Source: Citrobacter sedlakii NBRC 105722 (lineage in GTDB: Bacteria > Pseudomonadota > Gammaproteobacteria > Enterobacterales > Enterobacteriaceae). Taken from it: 64,000 nucleotides of DNA. The notes under the pieces are model-generated. The model made no database searches. It worked only from the letters and a program-made list of their open reading frames with translations, and was not told where the DNA came from. The position numbers and the translations under genes are program-made. The number at the start of each line of letters is the position of its first letter. Position 1 is the first letter of the stretch. Location of the stretch: positions 372,001 through 436,000 of the forward strand of contig NZ_BBNB01000001.1 in assembly GCF_000759835.1 (NCBI RefSeq). The letters run 5' to 3'. Below are positions 31,293 through 41,467 of the stretch, piece after piece.

Positions 31293-31978
31293 ATTATAAT
31301 TACTGGTTTTATTACCAGCCTGTTAATCCCGCTAAGGATCCCTGATCAGCCCCGGAGACTTTCTGCTGTCAGGTGCTTTACTGCCTGCTATCACCGACTT
31401 TATTTATTCTGGCGATTCGAACGACCGCCTTACGTCGATTCTTTTTGCGCGCCTCCCCTGTCAGAAACGCGCGCCGTATTCGGGCAAAAAGCGTGTTGAT
31501 ATTAATTCTCATCAACGCACATTCTGCTGAGAAATAGAGTGTCGGAAAGTAACAAATGCGTTTCTCGTCCGCCAATACAATTTACAGATTTGTTAAGCAA
31601 TTCTCTTTTGTAGAAAAAAAACCGCCCCAAAAGAACGTATCAAAACCGCGAATTAACGCATAACTTACTGTTAAATAACATGTAATCTATAATTAACTGA
31701 TTTTGACATCCTGCGCTTTCACCCATGAACTCAAATGCACAAAAAATTAACAATTGTTTATTATTTAGCACATTCATCTGAGAGGTCATTGAAATAACTA
31801 ATAACATTTCAATAATCCTTCATCAAGTCCCGGATTGTGATGTGAAAAAATTTACACCTTGTGCACCAGCCTTTTGTAGAGAATCTCTGCTAAATCAATG
31901 CAATAAATAAATGGTATCTATACCGCAGACGAACGACTGCAGTACAAGCGCAACGGAAAGTGAAAATAATGACGGGAG
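31293..31978. other. Long AT-rich region upstream of oppA
   Basis: Almost 700 bp between the oppA leader and the ychE terminator, with no convincing gene. Both genes are on the minus strand, so the region must contain the opp promoter and a long leader. AT-rich stretches around 31650-31800 suit Lrp or H-NS type binding, which is known for oppA in E. coli, but no exact site can be assigned. A 65-codon minus ORF (31378-31575) lacks support. Confidence 0.5.
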
Positions 31979-32002
31979 AAAAACGGAGCCATTAATGCTC
32001 CG
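31979..32002 (-). terminator. Intrinsic terminator after ychE
   Basis: Minus-strand stem: CGGAGC (31984-31989) pairs with GCTCCG (31997-32002), followed by five U (A-run 31979-31983). It lies 24 bp after the ychE stop. Confidence 0.85.
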
Positions 32003-32025
32003 CCTATTCTTTCATTTGAAAGGTA

Positions 32026-32673
32026 TTAACTTAACAGACCGGGGAATATCGCCTTAATACCGGTAACGATAAATTCGATGCCCAACGCCATGAGCAGCAG
32101 ACCCATAATACGCGTAATCACGTTAATTCCGGTTTGCCCGAGGACCCGGACCAGCCACGGCGCCATGCGAAACAATCCCCAGCAGCAAAGCGCGAAGAGC
32201 GCAATGGCAATAAAGAAGCCAAACAAATACATCAGGCTATGGTAGCGGGTTCCCCAGACGATAGTGGAACTGATCGCCCCCGGCCCCGCCATTAACGGCA
32301 GCGCCAGCGGCACGACGCCCACGCTTTCCCGAATCGCCGTTTCTGATTTTTCCTGTTTGTTCTGTTTATCTTCCCCCAGCTTACCGCTGATCATCGACAT
32401 GGCGATGGTCACGACAAGAATGCCGCCAGCAATACGGAATGAGTCGATAGAAATGCCAAAGACCTGGAGAATGCCATCGCCAAGGAACAAAGATGTCCAC
32501 AAAATGATGGCAACGGACAGGTTCGCCGTCAGGTTGGTCTTATTACGTGCCGCCGCCGTCTGGTAGCTGGTCATGCTGATAAAGACGGGGATAATCCCGA
32601 CTGGGTTCACTAACGCAAATAACCCTATGAAAAATTTAAAATAAACAGGAAAATCAAACAGCGTTTGAGTCAC
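32026..32673 (-). CDS. ychE: MarC/UPF0056 family inner-membrane protein YchE
   Basis: 215 residues with about six membrane segments; MarC/YhgN family, function not established. Recognisable segments LVNPVGIIPVFISMT and LPLMAGPGAISSTIV, the latter a family-wide motif. Divergent from adhE across 476 bp, upstream of oppA in the same direction but separated from it by a terminator. Confidence 0.92.
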   Translation of the reverse strand: MTQTLFDFPVYFKFFIGLFALVNPVGIIPVFISMTSYQTAAARNKTNLTANLSVAIILWTSLFLGDGILQVFGISIDSFRIAGGILVVTIAMSMISGKLGEDKQNKQEKSETAIRESVGVVPLALPLMAGPGAISSTIVWGTRYHSLMYLFGFFIAIALFALCCWGLFRMAPWLVRVLGQTGINVITRIMGLLLMALGIEFIVTGIKAIFPGLLS

Positions 32674-33149
32674 GGTTAGCTCCGCAGCGTTAGCCGTATA
32701 AAGTTAATCAAAGAGTAAAGGGTAAAAACCGTGCTGAAGATACGCCTTTTCACAGCACTTTTCACCTGCTTCACGCAAAATTGCTCCCTTTCCTGAGTGT
32801 TATTAATATGTATTAATTATGCTAACTTAAAGAGCATTCACCTATACAATTAATCAACACTTAACGTTTAGCGCTAAAATGCCCTGCTGAAAGGTGTCAG
32901 CTTTGCGAAATTTTGATCTGGATCACGTAATCGCTACTCAGAAGTGAGTAACCTTGCTTACGCCACCTGGAAGTAACGCGTTAGAGTTAGATGACGCTGA
33001 CGTATAAGCTCTTTTAGTAAATCAGAGCGAACTGGACGTTAAGTAACCATTTGATTTTTCGGTTGTTATACAAACTTATGCCCTCTGTCTATACTCACGT
33101 ATCGCGCAGATGATTTACTAAAAAAGTTTAACATTATCAGGAGAGCATT
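32674..33149. other. ychE-adhE divergent control region
   Basis: 476 bp without a gene. It carries the adhE leader, which in E. coli is transcribed from two promoters, long, and cleaved by RNase III. TTGAT-CTGG-ATCAC at 32913-32926 matches the FNR consensus at nine of ten positions and also resembles a CRP half-site pair. AGGAGA (33139-33144) is the adhE ribosome site. Anaerobic induction is expected from the enzyme's role; the site is a motif prediction. Confidence 0.5.
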
Positions 33150-35825
33150 ATGGCTGTTACTAATGTCGCTGAACTTAACGCACTCGTCGAGCGCGTCAAA
33201 AAAGCCCAGCGTGAATATGCCAGTTTCACTCAAGAACAGGTCGACAAAATCTTCCGCGCCGCCGCTCTGGCAGCCGCAGATGCCCGTATCCCCCTCGCCA
33301 AAATGGCCGTAGCCGAATCCGGCATGGGTATCGTTGAAGATAAAGTGATCAAAAACCACTTTGCTTCCGAATACATCTACAATGCCTATAAAGATGAAAA
33401 GACCTGTGGTGTGCTGTCTGAAGACGACACTTTCGGGACGATTACCATCGCTGAACCGATCGGTATCATCTGCGGTATCGTACCGACCACTAACCCAACC
33501 TCCACAGCTATCTTCAAATCGCTGATCAGCCTGAAGACCCGTAACGCCATCATCTTCTCTCCGCACCCGCGTGCCAAAGACGCCACCAACAAAGCGGCGG
33601 ATATCGTTCTGCAGGCGGCCATCGCTGCCGGTGCGCCAAAAGATCTGATCGGCTGGATCGACCAGCCTTCGGTTGAGCTGTCCAACGCCCTGATGCACCA
33701 CCCGGACATCAACCTGATCCTCGCGACCGGCGGTCCGGGTATGGTGAAAGCGGCCTACAGCTCCGGTAAACCGGCCATCGGCGTGGGCGCGGGTAACACG
33801 CCTGTTGTTATCGACGAAACCGCCGACATCAAACGTGCCGTTGCGTCCGTGCTGATGTCCAAAACCTTTGATAACGGCGTTATCTGTGCGTCTGAGCAGT
33901 CTGTCGTTGTTGTTGATTCTGTTTATGATGCGGTTCGCGAACGCTTCGCCAGCCACGGCGGCTACCTGCTGCAGGGCAAAGAGCTGAAAGCCGTTCAGGA
34001 CGTTATCCTGAAAAATGGCGCGCTGAACGCCGCTATCGTGGGTCAGCCAGCGTATAAAATCGCTGAACTGGCAGGCTTCTCCGTACCGGCAACCACCAAA
34101 ATCCTGATTGGCGAAGTCAAAGTGGTTGACGAAAGCGAGCCGTTCGCACACGAAAAACTGTCCCCGACCCTGGCAATGTACCGCGCGAAAGATTTCGAAG
34201 ATGCGGTGGACAAAGCCGAGAAGCTGGTGGCAATGGGCGGTATCGGTCATACCTCCTGCCTGTACACCGACCAGGACAACCAGCCGGAACGCGTCGCTTA
34301 CTTCGGTCAGATGATGAAAACCGCCCGTATCCTGATCAACACCCCGGCTTCTCAGGGCGGTATCGGCGACCTGTACAACTTTAAACTCGCACCGTCCCTG
34401 ACGCTGGGTTGTGGTTCATGGGGTGGTAACTCCATCTCTGAAAACGTTGGTCCAAAACACCTGATCAACAAGAAAACCGTTGCTAAGCGAGCTGAAAACA
34501 TGTTGTGGCACAAACTTCCGAAATCTATCTACTTCCGCCGTGGCTCCCTGCCGATCGCGCTGGATGAAGTGATTACCGATGGCCACAAACGTGCGCTCAT
34601 CGTGACCGACCGCTTCCTGTTCAACAACGGCTATGCAGACCAGATCACTTCTGTGCTGAAAGCGGCTGGCGTTGAAACCGAAGTGTTCTTTGAAGTGGAA
34701 GCTGACCCAACCCTGAGCGTTGTACGTAAAGGCGCTGAACTGGCCAACTCCTTCAAACCAGACGTGATCATCGCGCTGGGCGGCGGCTCCCCGATGGATG
34801 CGGCGAAAATCATGTGGGTGATGTACGAACATCCGGAAACCCACTTCGAAGAACTGGCGCTGCGCTTTATGGATATCCGTAAACGTATCTATAAGTTCCC
34901 GAAAATGGGTGTGAAAGCGAAAATGATCGCCGTCACCACCACGTCCGGTACCGGTTCAGAAGTGACGCCGTTTGCGGTGGTAACCGACGACGCGACCGGT
35001 CAGAAATATCCGCTGGCAGACTACGCGCTGACGCCGGATATGGCGATTGTCGACGCTAACCTGGTGATGGATATGCCGAAGTCGCTGTGTGCGTTCGGTG
35101 GTCTGGATGCGGTGACTCACGCCCTGGAAGCCTACGTTTCCGTGCTGGCGTCTGAGTTCTCTGACGGTCAGGCGCTGCAGGCGCTGAAACTGCTGAAAGA
35201 AAACCTGCCGGCGTCTTACAACGAAGGTTCGAAAAACCCGGTTGCCCGTGAACGCGTACACAGCGCCGCGACCATTGCCGGTATCGCGTTTGCTAACGCC
35301 TTCCTCGGCGTGTGCCACTCCATGGCGCACAAACTGGGCTCCCAGTTCCACATTCCACACGGTCTGGCGAACGCCCTGTTGATCAGCAACGTTATCCGTT
35401 ATAACGCCAACGACAACCCGACCAAGCAGACGGCATTCAGCCAGTACGACCGTCCGCAGGCGCGTCGTCGTTATGCTGAAATCGCTGACCATCTGGGTCT
35501 GAGCGCACCGGGCGACCGTACAGCGGCGAAGATCGAGAAACTGTTGGCCTGGCTGGAAAGCCTGAAAGCTGAACTGGGTATTCCGAAGTCTATCCGCGAA
35601 GCCGGCGTTCAGGAAGCAGACTTCCTGGCTCACGTTGACAAGCTGTCTGAAGATGCCTTCGACGACCAGTGCACCGGCGCTAACCCGCGCTACCCGCTGA
35701 TCTCCGAGCTGAAACAGATTCTGCTGGATACCTACTACGGTCGTGAGTTCAGCGAAGGCGTAACCGCAAAAGCTGAAGCCGTTGTGGCTCCAAAAGCTGA
35801 CAAAAAAGCGAAGAAATCCGCCTAA
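33150..35825 (+). CDS. adhE: Bifunctional acetaldehyde-CoA / alcohol dehydrogenase
   Basis: 891 residues. The N-terminal aldehyde dehydrogenase reduces acetyl-CoA to acetaldehyde (nucleophile Cys246 in NGVICASEQ) and the C-terminal iron-dependent alcohol dehydrogenase reduces it to ethanol (GGGSPMDAAK; metal-binding His in VCHSMAHKLG and FHIPHGLAN). It regenerates NAD+ in fermentation and forms long spirosome filaments. Residue 267 is Ala, the anaerobic wild-type form. Codon use is strongly biased toward preferred codons, in line with high expression. A terminator follows. Confidence 0.98.
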   Translation: MAVTNVAELNALVERVKKAQREYASFTQEQVDKIFRAAALAAADARIPLAKMAVAESGMGIVEDKVIKNHFASEYIYNAYKDEKTCGVLSEDDTFGTITIAEPIGIICGIVPTTNPTSTAIFKSLISLKTRNAIIFSPHPRAKDATNKAADIVLQAAIAAGAPKDLIGWIDQPSVELSNALMHHPDINLILATGGPGMVKAAYSSGKPAIGVGAGNTPVVIDETADIKRAVASVLMSKTFDNGVICASEQSVVVVDSVYDAVRERFASHGGYLLQGKELKAVQDVILKNGALNAAIVGQPAYKIAELAGFSVPATTKILIGEVKVVDESEPFAHEKLSPTLAMYRAKDFEDAVDKAEKLVAMGGIGHTSCLYTDQDNQPERVAYFGQMMKTARILINTPASQGGIGDLYNFKLAPSLTLGCGSWGGNSISENVGPKHLINKKTVAKRAENMLWHKLPKSIYFRRGSLPIALDEVITDGHKRALIVTDRFLFNNGYADQITSVLKAAGVETEVFFEVEADPTLSVVRKGAELANSFKPDVIIALGGGSPMDAAKIMWVMYEHPETHFEELALRFMDIRKRIYKFPKMGVKAKMIAVTTTSGTGSEVTPFAVVTDDATGQKYPLADYALTPDMAIVDANLVMDMPKSLCAFGGLDAVTHALEAYVSVLASEFSDGQALQALKLLKENLPASYNEGSKNPVARERVHSAATIAGIAFANAFLGVCHSMAHKLGSQFHIPHGLANALLISNVIRYNANDNPTKQTAFSQYDRPQARRRYAEIADHLGLSAPGDRTAAKIEKLLAWLESLKAELGIPKSIREAGVQEADFLAHVDKLSEDAFDDQCTGANPRYPLISELKQILLDTYYGREFSEGVTAKAEAVVAPKADKKAKKSA

Positions 35826-35850
35826 TTGCGGTTCTGCGAAAGCATACTAA

Positions 35851-35878
35851 AAGCGGCCTCTGATGAGGCCGCTTTTTT
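35851..35878. terminator. Intrinsic terminator between adhE and tdk
   Basis: AAGCGGCCTC (35851-35860), loop TGAT, GAGGCCGCTT (35865-35874), then T. A-residues flank the left arm, so it can work for both converging genes. Confidence 0.93.
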
Positions 35879-35954
35879 ATGGCTGATCCACGACTGCACA
35901 CGCTATGCTCACAAGAATGCCGTCAGGGCTCCTCAGTCGCCCTCTGCGGGCAGC

Positions 35955-36572
35955 TTAACGGTGGCAGTGACGTTCCTGTATCGCCGTCAGAGAGCCTTCT
36001 TCCAGCGCCTCTTTATAATGTTTACGGCAAACGGAGACATAGCGCTCATTGCCGCCAATCACCACCTGCTCCCCTTCATTATACGGTCTGCCCGCCTGGT
36101 CAAGGCGTAATACCCTACTCGCCTTACGACCACAGAAGCAGATCGTTTTTAATTCAACCAGCTTATCTGACCATGCAAGCAGATACTGACTGCCCGTAAA
36201 CAGTTCACCGCGAAAATCGGTGCGCAAGCCGTAACACAGCACCGGAATGTCGAGTTGGTCAACAACTTCCGATAATTCATAAACCTGCTGGCGAGTTAAA
36301 AACTGACATTCATCAACCAGCACACAGTGTATCGGCTCGCGCGTATTATCAGCGGCAATCTCTGCATACAAAGATGACTGTTGATTAAACAATTTGGCAG
36401 GAGATGACAACCCTATACGCGAACTGACTTTTCCTGCGCCAAAGCGGTCGTCTATTTCCGCGGTATATACGACGGTGCGCATCCCACGTTCCTGATAATT
36501 GTAGGAAGATTGCAGTAAGGCAGTCGACTTACCTGCATTCATTGCTGAATAGTAGAAATATAGCTGCGCCAT
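35955..36572 (-). CDS. tdk: Thymidine kinase
   Basis: Type II (TK1-like) thymidine kinase of the salvage pathway, 205 residues. P-loop [12 protein letters not shown] near the N-terminus, DECQF as Walker B, and a zinc site formed by the CFCGRKAS and VCRKH segments. Feedback inhibited by dTTP in the family. Diverges from hns across 600 bp. Confidence 0.97.
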   Translation of the reverse strand: MAQLYFYYSAMNAGKSTALLQSSYNYQERGMRTVVYTAEIDDRFGAGKVSSRIGLSSPAKLFNQQSSLYAEIAADNTREPIHCVLVDECQFLTRQQVYELSEVVDQLDIPVLCYGLRTDFRGELFTGSQYLLAWSDKLVELKTICFCGRKASRVLRLDQAGRPYNEGEQVVIGGNERYVSVCRKHYKEALEEGSLTAIQERHCHR

Positions 36573-37100
36573 CGGCCACAGACCCTCACCAGAGTGAATA
36601 AAGACGGGGCCGAGTGTACCATAATTTCCCGTTGTTCAGCGTCGGATAGCACGTTAACGGGTGGCGGAATGCACGCTTCCGCCTTCCGCGCGTTCACGTT
36701 GCGACGGCGACCGTAAGGAAAATACGAATTAACAATTGAACAAACATCAGGCGACAAATCCCATTGTTGCGATATTGCAGACGCGATATACATCAATAGC
36801 GCTTATCAACGCCAGCTAAATGGAAACCCTGTACTTATTGTTACTGTTCTACATAACTCTTGCAAAGTAATAGCGTATAGCCCCGTGGGAAACTAATACA
36901 AAAGGTTGAAATCTCTGAATTGCGTAACTATTTCGCCACATAAAATGTGAGCTGAATCCGTCCGCCGTCGGGTAAAAAAAGGAGTAACCGCTCTGCCAAT
37001 AAGCTCTTTTTTGTGCGTTCCTTCAAGAAAATTTTAAGTTCGGATATTAATTGGGGGCAAAAAATAAAGCGCAATTTTGAATTCCTTACATTCCTGGCTA
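36573..37100. other. tdk-hns intergenic region
   Basis: About 530 bp without a convincing gene, AT-rich toward hns. In E. coli this region binds H-NS itself (autoregulation), Fis and cold-shock factors; the curved AT-rich run from about 36820 to 37100 would fit. An 85-codon minus ORF across the tdk start is an overlap artefact. Confidence 0.5.
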
Positions 37101-37129
37101 TTGCACATCTGAATTTAACGCTCTATTAT
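37101..37129 (+). promoter_or_regulatory. hns promoter
   Basis: TTGCAC (37101-37106), 17 bp, TATTAT (37124-37129). A sigma-70 pair 43 bp before the start codon, at the position of the E. coli hns promoter. The short leader contains the start-codon region that DsrA RNA is known to bind in E. coli. Confidence 0.85.
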
Positions 37130-37171
37130 TAGCTCAACAAACCACCCCAATATAAGTTTGAGATTACTAAA

Positions 37172-37585
37172 ATGAGCGAAGCACTTAAAATTCTGAACAA
37201 CATCCGTACTCTTCGTGCGCAGGCAAGAGAATGCACCCTGGAAACGCTGGAAGAAATGCTGGAAAAATTAGAAGTTGTTGTTAACGAGCGTCGTGAAGAA
37301 GAAAGCGCGGCAGCGGCTGAAGTTGAAGAACGCACTCGTAAACTGCAGCAATACCGCGAAATGCTGATTGCTGATGGCATTGACCCGAATGAACTGCTGA
37401 ATAGCATGGCTGCGGTTAAATCCGGCACTAAAGCTAAACGTGCAGCACGTCCGGCTAAATATAGCTACGTTGACGAAAACGGCGAAACCAAAACCTGGAC
37501 CGGCCAGGGCCGTACTCCGGCAGTGATCAAAAAAGCAATGGAAGAGCAAGGTAAACAGCTGGAAGACTTCCTGATCAAGGAATAA
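37172..37585 (+). CDS. hns: Histone-like nucleoid-structuring protein H-NS
   Basis: 137-residue xenogeneic silencer that binds AT-rich DNA and bridges it. N-terminal coiled-coil oligomerisation domain (about 1-80), flexible Lys/Ala linker, and C-terminal DNA-binding domain with the hook motif TGQGRTP. A likely regulator of nearby AT-rich promoters such as yciG. Ends just before a strong terminator. Confidence 0.98.
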   Translation: MSEALKILNNIRTLRAQARECTLETLEEMLEKLEVVVNERREEESAAAAEVEERTRKLQQYREMLIADGIDPNELLNSMAAVKSGTKAKRAARPAKYSYVDENGETKTWTGQGRTPAVIKKAMEEQGKQLEDFLIKE

Positions 37586-37603
37586 TCGGTATTTACTTGC
37601 CTG

Positions 37604-37631
37604 AAATCCCGCGTCTCGCGGGATTTTTTTT
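37604..37631 (+). terminator. Intrinsic terminator after hns
   Basis: AAATCCCGCG (37604-37613), loop TCT, CGCGGGATTT (37617-37626), T-run to 37631. Confidence 0.95.
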
Positions 37632-37667
37632 GCCTGTAATTTCCCAAAATCCCCAGACGCGGAGCAT

Positions 37668-37694
37668 AAAAAACGGCGCTGGAGTGCCGCGCCG
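37668..37694 (-). terminator. Intrinsic terminator after galU
   Basis: Minus-strand stem CGGCGC (37674-37679) with GCGCCG (37689-37694), then six U (A-run 37668-37673). It lies 28 bp after the galU stop. Confidence 0.85.
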
Positions 37695-37721
37695 CTTAAT
37701 CACGTTAATTATAACGTCCGG

Positions 37722-38630
37722 TTACCGCTTAATACCCACTTCGTCTTCAAGCCAGGCCTTAAATTCGCTACCCAGAGAATTATGGCGGATACCATATTCC
37801 ACAAACGCCTGCATGTAGCCTAATTTATTGCCACAGTCATGGCTCTTGCCTTTCATATGGTAAGCTTCAACGGTTTCTTTTTCGATCAGCATGTCGATTG
37901 CATCGGTCAGCTGAATCTCGTCACCGGCTCCCGGAGGCGTTTTCGCCAGCAGTGGCCAGATATCTGCGCTCAGGACATAACGGCCCACAATCGCCAGATT
38001 AGACGGCGCGACGTCCGCTTTCGGCTTCTCTACCACGCCAACCATCGGAACGCTCTCGCCCGGGGTTAATTCAACGCCTTTGCAGTCTACGACACCATAA
38101 GCGGTTACGTCATCGACCGGTTCCACCATAATCTGGCTATTACCGGTTTCGTCAAAACGGCGAATCATTTCGGCCAGGTTATCCTGAGAAAGATCGGATT
38201 CGTACTCATCCAGAATAACGTCCGGCAGAATAACCGCGACAGGCTCGTTGCCCACGACGGGATGCGCGCACAATACGGCATGACCTAACCCTTTTGCCAA
38301 CCCCTGACGTACCTGCATAATCGTGACGTGCGGTGGGCAAATAGACTGTACCTCTTCGAGCAGCTGACGCTTAACACGTTTTTCCAGCATCGCTTCCAGT
38401 TCAAAACTGGTATCAAAATGGTTTTCGATCGAATTTTTCGAAGAGTGAGTCACCAGCACAATTTCAGTGATGCCCGCAGCAATACATTCGTTAACGACAT
38501 ACTGAATTAATGGCTTATCAACCAGCGGCAACATCTCTTTCGGGATCGCTTTTGTCGCCGGTAACATCCTGGTTCCTAATCCCGCTACCGGGATAACGGC
38601 TTTTTTGACTTTCGAGTTAATGGCAGCCAT
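37722..38630 (-). CDS. galU: UTP--glucose-1-phosphate uridylyltransferase
   Basis: Makes UDP-glucose for LPS core, trehalose, membrane-derived oligosaccharide and galactose use. 302 residues; nucleotidyltransferase motif [19 protein letters not shown] at the N-terminus, and the VEKP loop. Tetrameric cytosolic enzyme. Convergent with hns; rssB lies upstream on the same strand, 201 bp away. Confidence 0.97.
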   Translation of the reverse strand: MAAINSKVKKAVIPVAGLGTRMLPATKAIPKEMLPLVDKPLIQYVVNECIAAGITEIVLVTHSSKNSIENHFDTSFELEAMLEKRVKRQLLEEVQSICPPHVTIMQVRQGLAKGLGHAVLCAHPVVGNEPVAVILPDVILDEYESDLSQDNLAEMIRRFDETGNSQIMVEPVDDVTAYGVVDCKGVELTPGESVPMVGVVEKPKADVAPSNLAIVGRYVLSADIWPLLAKTPPGAGDEIQLTDAIDMLIEKETVEAYHMKGKSHDCGNKLGYMQAFVEYGIRHNSLGSEFKAWLEDEVGIKR

Positions 38631-38831
38631 TTAAATTCTCCTGGACTGTTCATGTATTGAACGTGTTCATCAATCTGTACCGCATCGAGTATATCAGCAC
38701 TGACAGAAGCCTCAGGTCCGAAAAGGATGCGCATGCGTATAATTAAGACAAATACGTATAAAACTGGCGCCGATAGTAACACCGGCAGAGAAAGGCAGGG
38801 TAAAGCAATTTGCTTGCGCCTGCCCGATTGT

Positions 38832-39845
38832 TCATTCCGCAGACAACATAAGACGCAACCTGCCGCCTGCTCCCCAAATTTGACATTGCCACGACTCGCA
38901 GCGCTGGCTAATTTGGTTGAGATAAGTATTTCCTAACGTCCCAAGCGGAACGCCATTACTGATTTGTACATTATGTGAGCCGGTATTTAATGTTGCATTC
39001 AACCCGGCAGAAACCAGTATCAGATTTTTAATCCCGCTATGGTAATACCCCACCAGCAGCGGAAATTGACCGGGTAAATTGGCCTGGCGGAGCAGATGGT
39101 TCACCTGTTTTAGCACTGCGCCCAATTCAGGCAGGCGTTGATTCTGATGCCCGAGCTGCTCCTGCAACAGACCATTAAATAAGGCCCGCAGGAGTAATGC
39201 CGCCAGTACGCCATTATCCCCTGCGCGTGTTACGTCCAGACAATAAAAAGCCAAATCGTTGTCCGACAGCGGCGCGATATCCAGAACCAGCCCCGGTTTA
39301 TCCGCTGAGACTAACTGCCGGTAATTCACCCGGCAGCGAGAAATAACCTGCTGCACCGGCGGCTGCAGCTCCTGCAGTAATTTTCTGGCGGCAGTCGGAT
39401 CGCCAACCATCGCATCCCAGTCGCGGAACAGCCTTTCTTCTTCTTCCACCCGAGAATTGAACATATTGGGATAAAGACAGGCGAAGACGGTTTCGCGAAG
39501 ACGATTGAGATCCTTTACCGGCTTTAGCAATACGTCATCGACCCCCAACCGTAGCGCCTTAGCAATATCGGCCATATTTTCCGTCGCGGAGATAACCAGT
39601 ATCGGCGTCTGGTCCCCACGGTTACGTAATTGCTCGACAAGTTTGAGTCCGTTCATTCTCGGCATCGCAAGATCGCATATCATGAGATCGGGCGTGAATT
39701 CATCAAAACGCTCCAGTGCCTCAACCCCATCACTCGCCAGTGCCGTTGTCGCTCCCAATGAGGAAAACCACGAATCCAGAAGCGAGCGAAATACCGGCTC
39801 ATCCTCAACGATAAGAATCTGTTTCCCGACCAATGGCTGCGTCAT
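38832..39845 (-). CDS. rssB: RpoS adaptor / response regulator RssB
   Basis: 337 residues. The N-terminal receiver domain has the phosphoacceptor Asp58 (LMICDLAMPRMNG) and conserved Lys (LLKPVKDL); the C-terminal PP2C-like domain has lost phosphatase residues. It delivers sigma-S to ClpXP for degradation in growing cells and so sets RpoS level, which in turn would control genes such as yciGFE-katN and katN's relatives. Downstream of rssA on the same strand. Confidence 0.96.
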   Translation of the reverse strand: MTQPLVGKQILIVEDEPVFRSLLDSWFSSLGATTALASDGVEALERFDEFTPDLMICDLAMPRMNGLKLVEQLRNRGDQTPILVISATENMADIAKALRLGVDDVLLKPVKDLNRLRETVFACLYPNMFNSRVEEEERLFRDWDAMVGDPTAARKLLQELQPPVQQVISRCRVNYRQLVSADKPGLVLDIAPLSDNDLAFYCLDVTRAGDNGVLAALLLRALFNGLLQEQLGHQNQRLPELGAVLKQVNHLLRQANLPGQFPLLVGYYHSGIKNLILVSAGLNATLNTGSHNVQISNGVPLGTLGNTYLNQISQRCESWQCQIWGAGGRLRLMLSAE

Positions 39846-39937
39846 GTTCTCTCCCCTGACTGGCTTTGATCAATAGTGGCATGGTATTGCCACACCTGCC
39901 TGTCAGAATTTGCTTAAGTGTAGATAAAAAAGATGCG

Positions 39938-40846
39938 TCAAACTTCAGCACGCACCAGAGGTAATAGTTCGTCCATCTTTTTTTCCACCGCAAGCCGCCC
40001 TGCTTCAATGGCGGCATGGGCACGATGAAAATCCAGTGTGGATATTTGTGGACAGAACGGTTGTATTAATATGTCAGGCGGATCGCCCGCCATGCGGTTA
40101 CGCTTAAGACGATTTTCCAGAATCTGGATAGACGTCGTCATGATTTCCATCGCGGTTGGCGCGGACACTACTCGTCGTGCCGTCATACTGCCCAAACGTT
40201 CTTTTAAGCGCGCACGCCAGGACAGGCCTTCAACGTCAGTCTCAGCGCCGTCGCCGTTGACATTGGGTGAGAGGAGATCTTGTTGCATCAGGTGCGCATC
40301 GTGCTGCAGATCAACGGCAATCACGATATCGGCGCCCATGGCGCGGGTCAGTGAAACAGGAACGGGATTCACCACACCGCCGTCCACCAGCCAGTACCCC
40401 TTGTGTGCGACAGGAGACATCAGACCAGGAATACTGCAGGAGGCCCGTACCGCAAGATGCAGATCGCCTTCGGTAAACCACAGTTCGCGACCGGTACTGA
40501 GGTTAGTGGCGACTGTGGCGAAACGCCGCGAGCACTGTTCGATAGTCTCCACCGGCATGATATTACGATAGTGATTGAACACGCGCTCGCCGCGCAGCAG
40601 TCCTCCCCGTCGCCACGAGAGATCCATCAGGCGAAGGACATCCCAGTAGCTGAACGAGCAAACCCACTTTTCCAGCGCAGGTAATTTATCACTGGCATAC
40701 GCCGCGCCGACTAACGAACCGATGGAACAGCCGGCGACGATGTCAATATCAATGCCCATGTGCCTGAGCGCTTTGATGACACCAATATGTGACCAGCCCC
40801 GCGCCGCACCAGACCCCAGCGCCAGACCTATTTTCATCTTTCTCAT
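39938..40846 (-). CDS. rssA: Patatin-like phospholipase family protein RssA
   Basis: 302 residues. The oxyanion loop GSGAARG (11-17), nucleophile elbow GCSIG with Ser41 and the catalytic Asp155 in DGG are all present, so a serine hydrolase is likely. Substrate unknown. A separate methionine three codons in could also start the protein. Forms an operon with rssB in E. coli, but a role in RpoS control is not established. Confidence 0.92.
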   Translation of the reverse strand: MRKMKIGLALGSGAARGWSHIGVIKALRHMGIDIDIVAGCSIGSLVGAAYASDKLPALEKWVCSFSYWDVLRLMDLSWRRGGLLRGERVFNHYRNIMPVETIEQCSRRFATVATNLSTGRELWFTEGDLHLAVRASCSIPGLMSPVAHKGYWLVDGGVVNPVPVSLTRAMGADIVIAVDLQHDAHLMQQDLLSPNVNGDGAETDVEGLSWRARLKERLGSMTARRVVSAPTAMEIMTTSIQILENRLKRNRMAGDPPDILIQPFCPQISTLDFHRAHAAIEAGRLAVEKKMDELLPLVRAEV

Positions 40847-40957
40847 GTGACCTACAAACTTCCCCTGGCTTTCGAGCGTAGCAACATCTCCATCGCTCAG
40901 TTAACATAGCGCCACCTGGACTTTTTATCCGCTGTTTTTTTATCAGGGAGACTATTC

Positions 40958-41416
40958 GTGTCACAGCTTTGTCCCTGCGGTAGCGCTGTCGAGTATAGCC
41001 TATGTTGCCACCAATATGTGTCTGGCAAGCAAGTTGCGCCCGATCCGTCACATCTCATGCGTTCTCGCTACTGCGCTTTTGTGATGAAAGACGCAGATTA
41101 TTTAATCAAAACCTGGCATCCGGACTGCAATGCCGCGGCGTTCCGCGATGAGATAAGCGCCGGGTTCGCCAGTACCGAATGGCTCGGCTTAACCGTGTTT
41201 GAACAGAGCGGCGCCGAAAGCGATGAACTCGGCTACGTCAGCTTTGTCGCCCGTTTTCGTGAAAACGGCAAAGCGGGCGTCATCCTTGAACGTTCTCGTT
41301 TTTTAAAAGAAAACGGTCGGTGGTACTATATAGACGGCACACGCCCACAAATTGGACGAAATGACGCCTGCCCCTGCGGATCAGGTAAAAAATTCAAAAA
41401 ATGCTGCGGTCAGTAA
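40958..41416 (+). CDS. ychJ: UPF0225 family protein YchJ with SEC-C motifs
   Basis: 152 residues. Cys-rich SEC-C zinc-binding motifs stand at both ends: [13 protein letters not shown] near the N-terminus and [13 protein letters not shown] at the C-terminus, with an NTF2-like middle. Start codon GTG at 40958, supported by AGGGAGA. Possible role linked to SecA or to protein quality control by analogy with the motif; not proven. Divergent from rssA. Confidence 0.92.
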   Translation: MSQLCPCGSAVEYSLCCHQYVSGKQVAPDPSHLMRSRYCAFVMKDADYLIKTWHPDCNAAAFRDEISAGFASTEWLGLTVFEQSGAESDELGYVSFVARFRENGKAGVILERSRFLKENGRWYYIDGTRPQIGRNDACPCGSGKKFKKCCGQ

Positions 41417-41467
41417 CGCCCGACAGCATTCCTTATGCAAACATTCTCAACAGGATTACCGCTGCAA

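Noticed and set aside
31378-31575. 65-codon minus-strand ORF upstream of oppA
   Set aside because: No ribosome site or family match; probably chance within the leader region.
33066-34250. 394-codon minus-strand ORF opposite the start of adhE
   Set aside because: Shadow of a highly biased gene: adhE on the plus strand has perfect family match and strong codon bias, which leaves long antisense frames open.
36539-36796. 85-codon minus-strand ORF upstream of tdk
   Set aside because: Overlaps the tdk start in another frame and has no family match.
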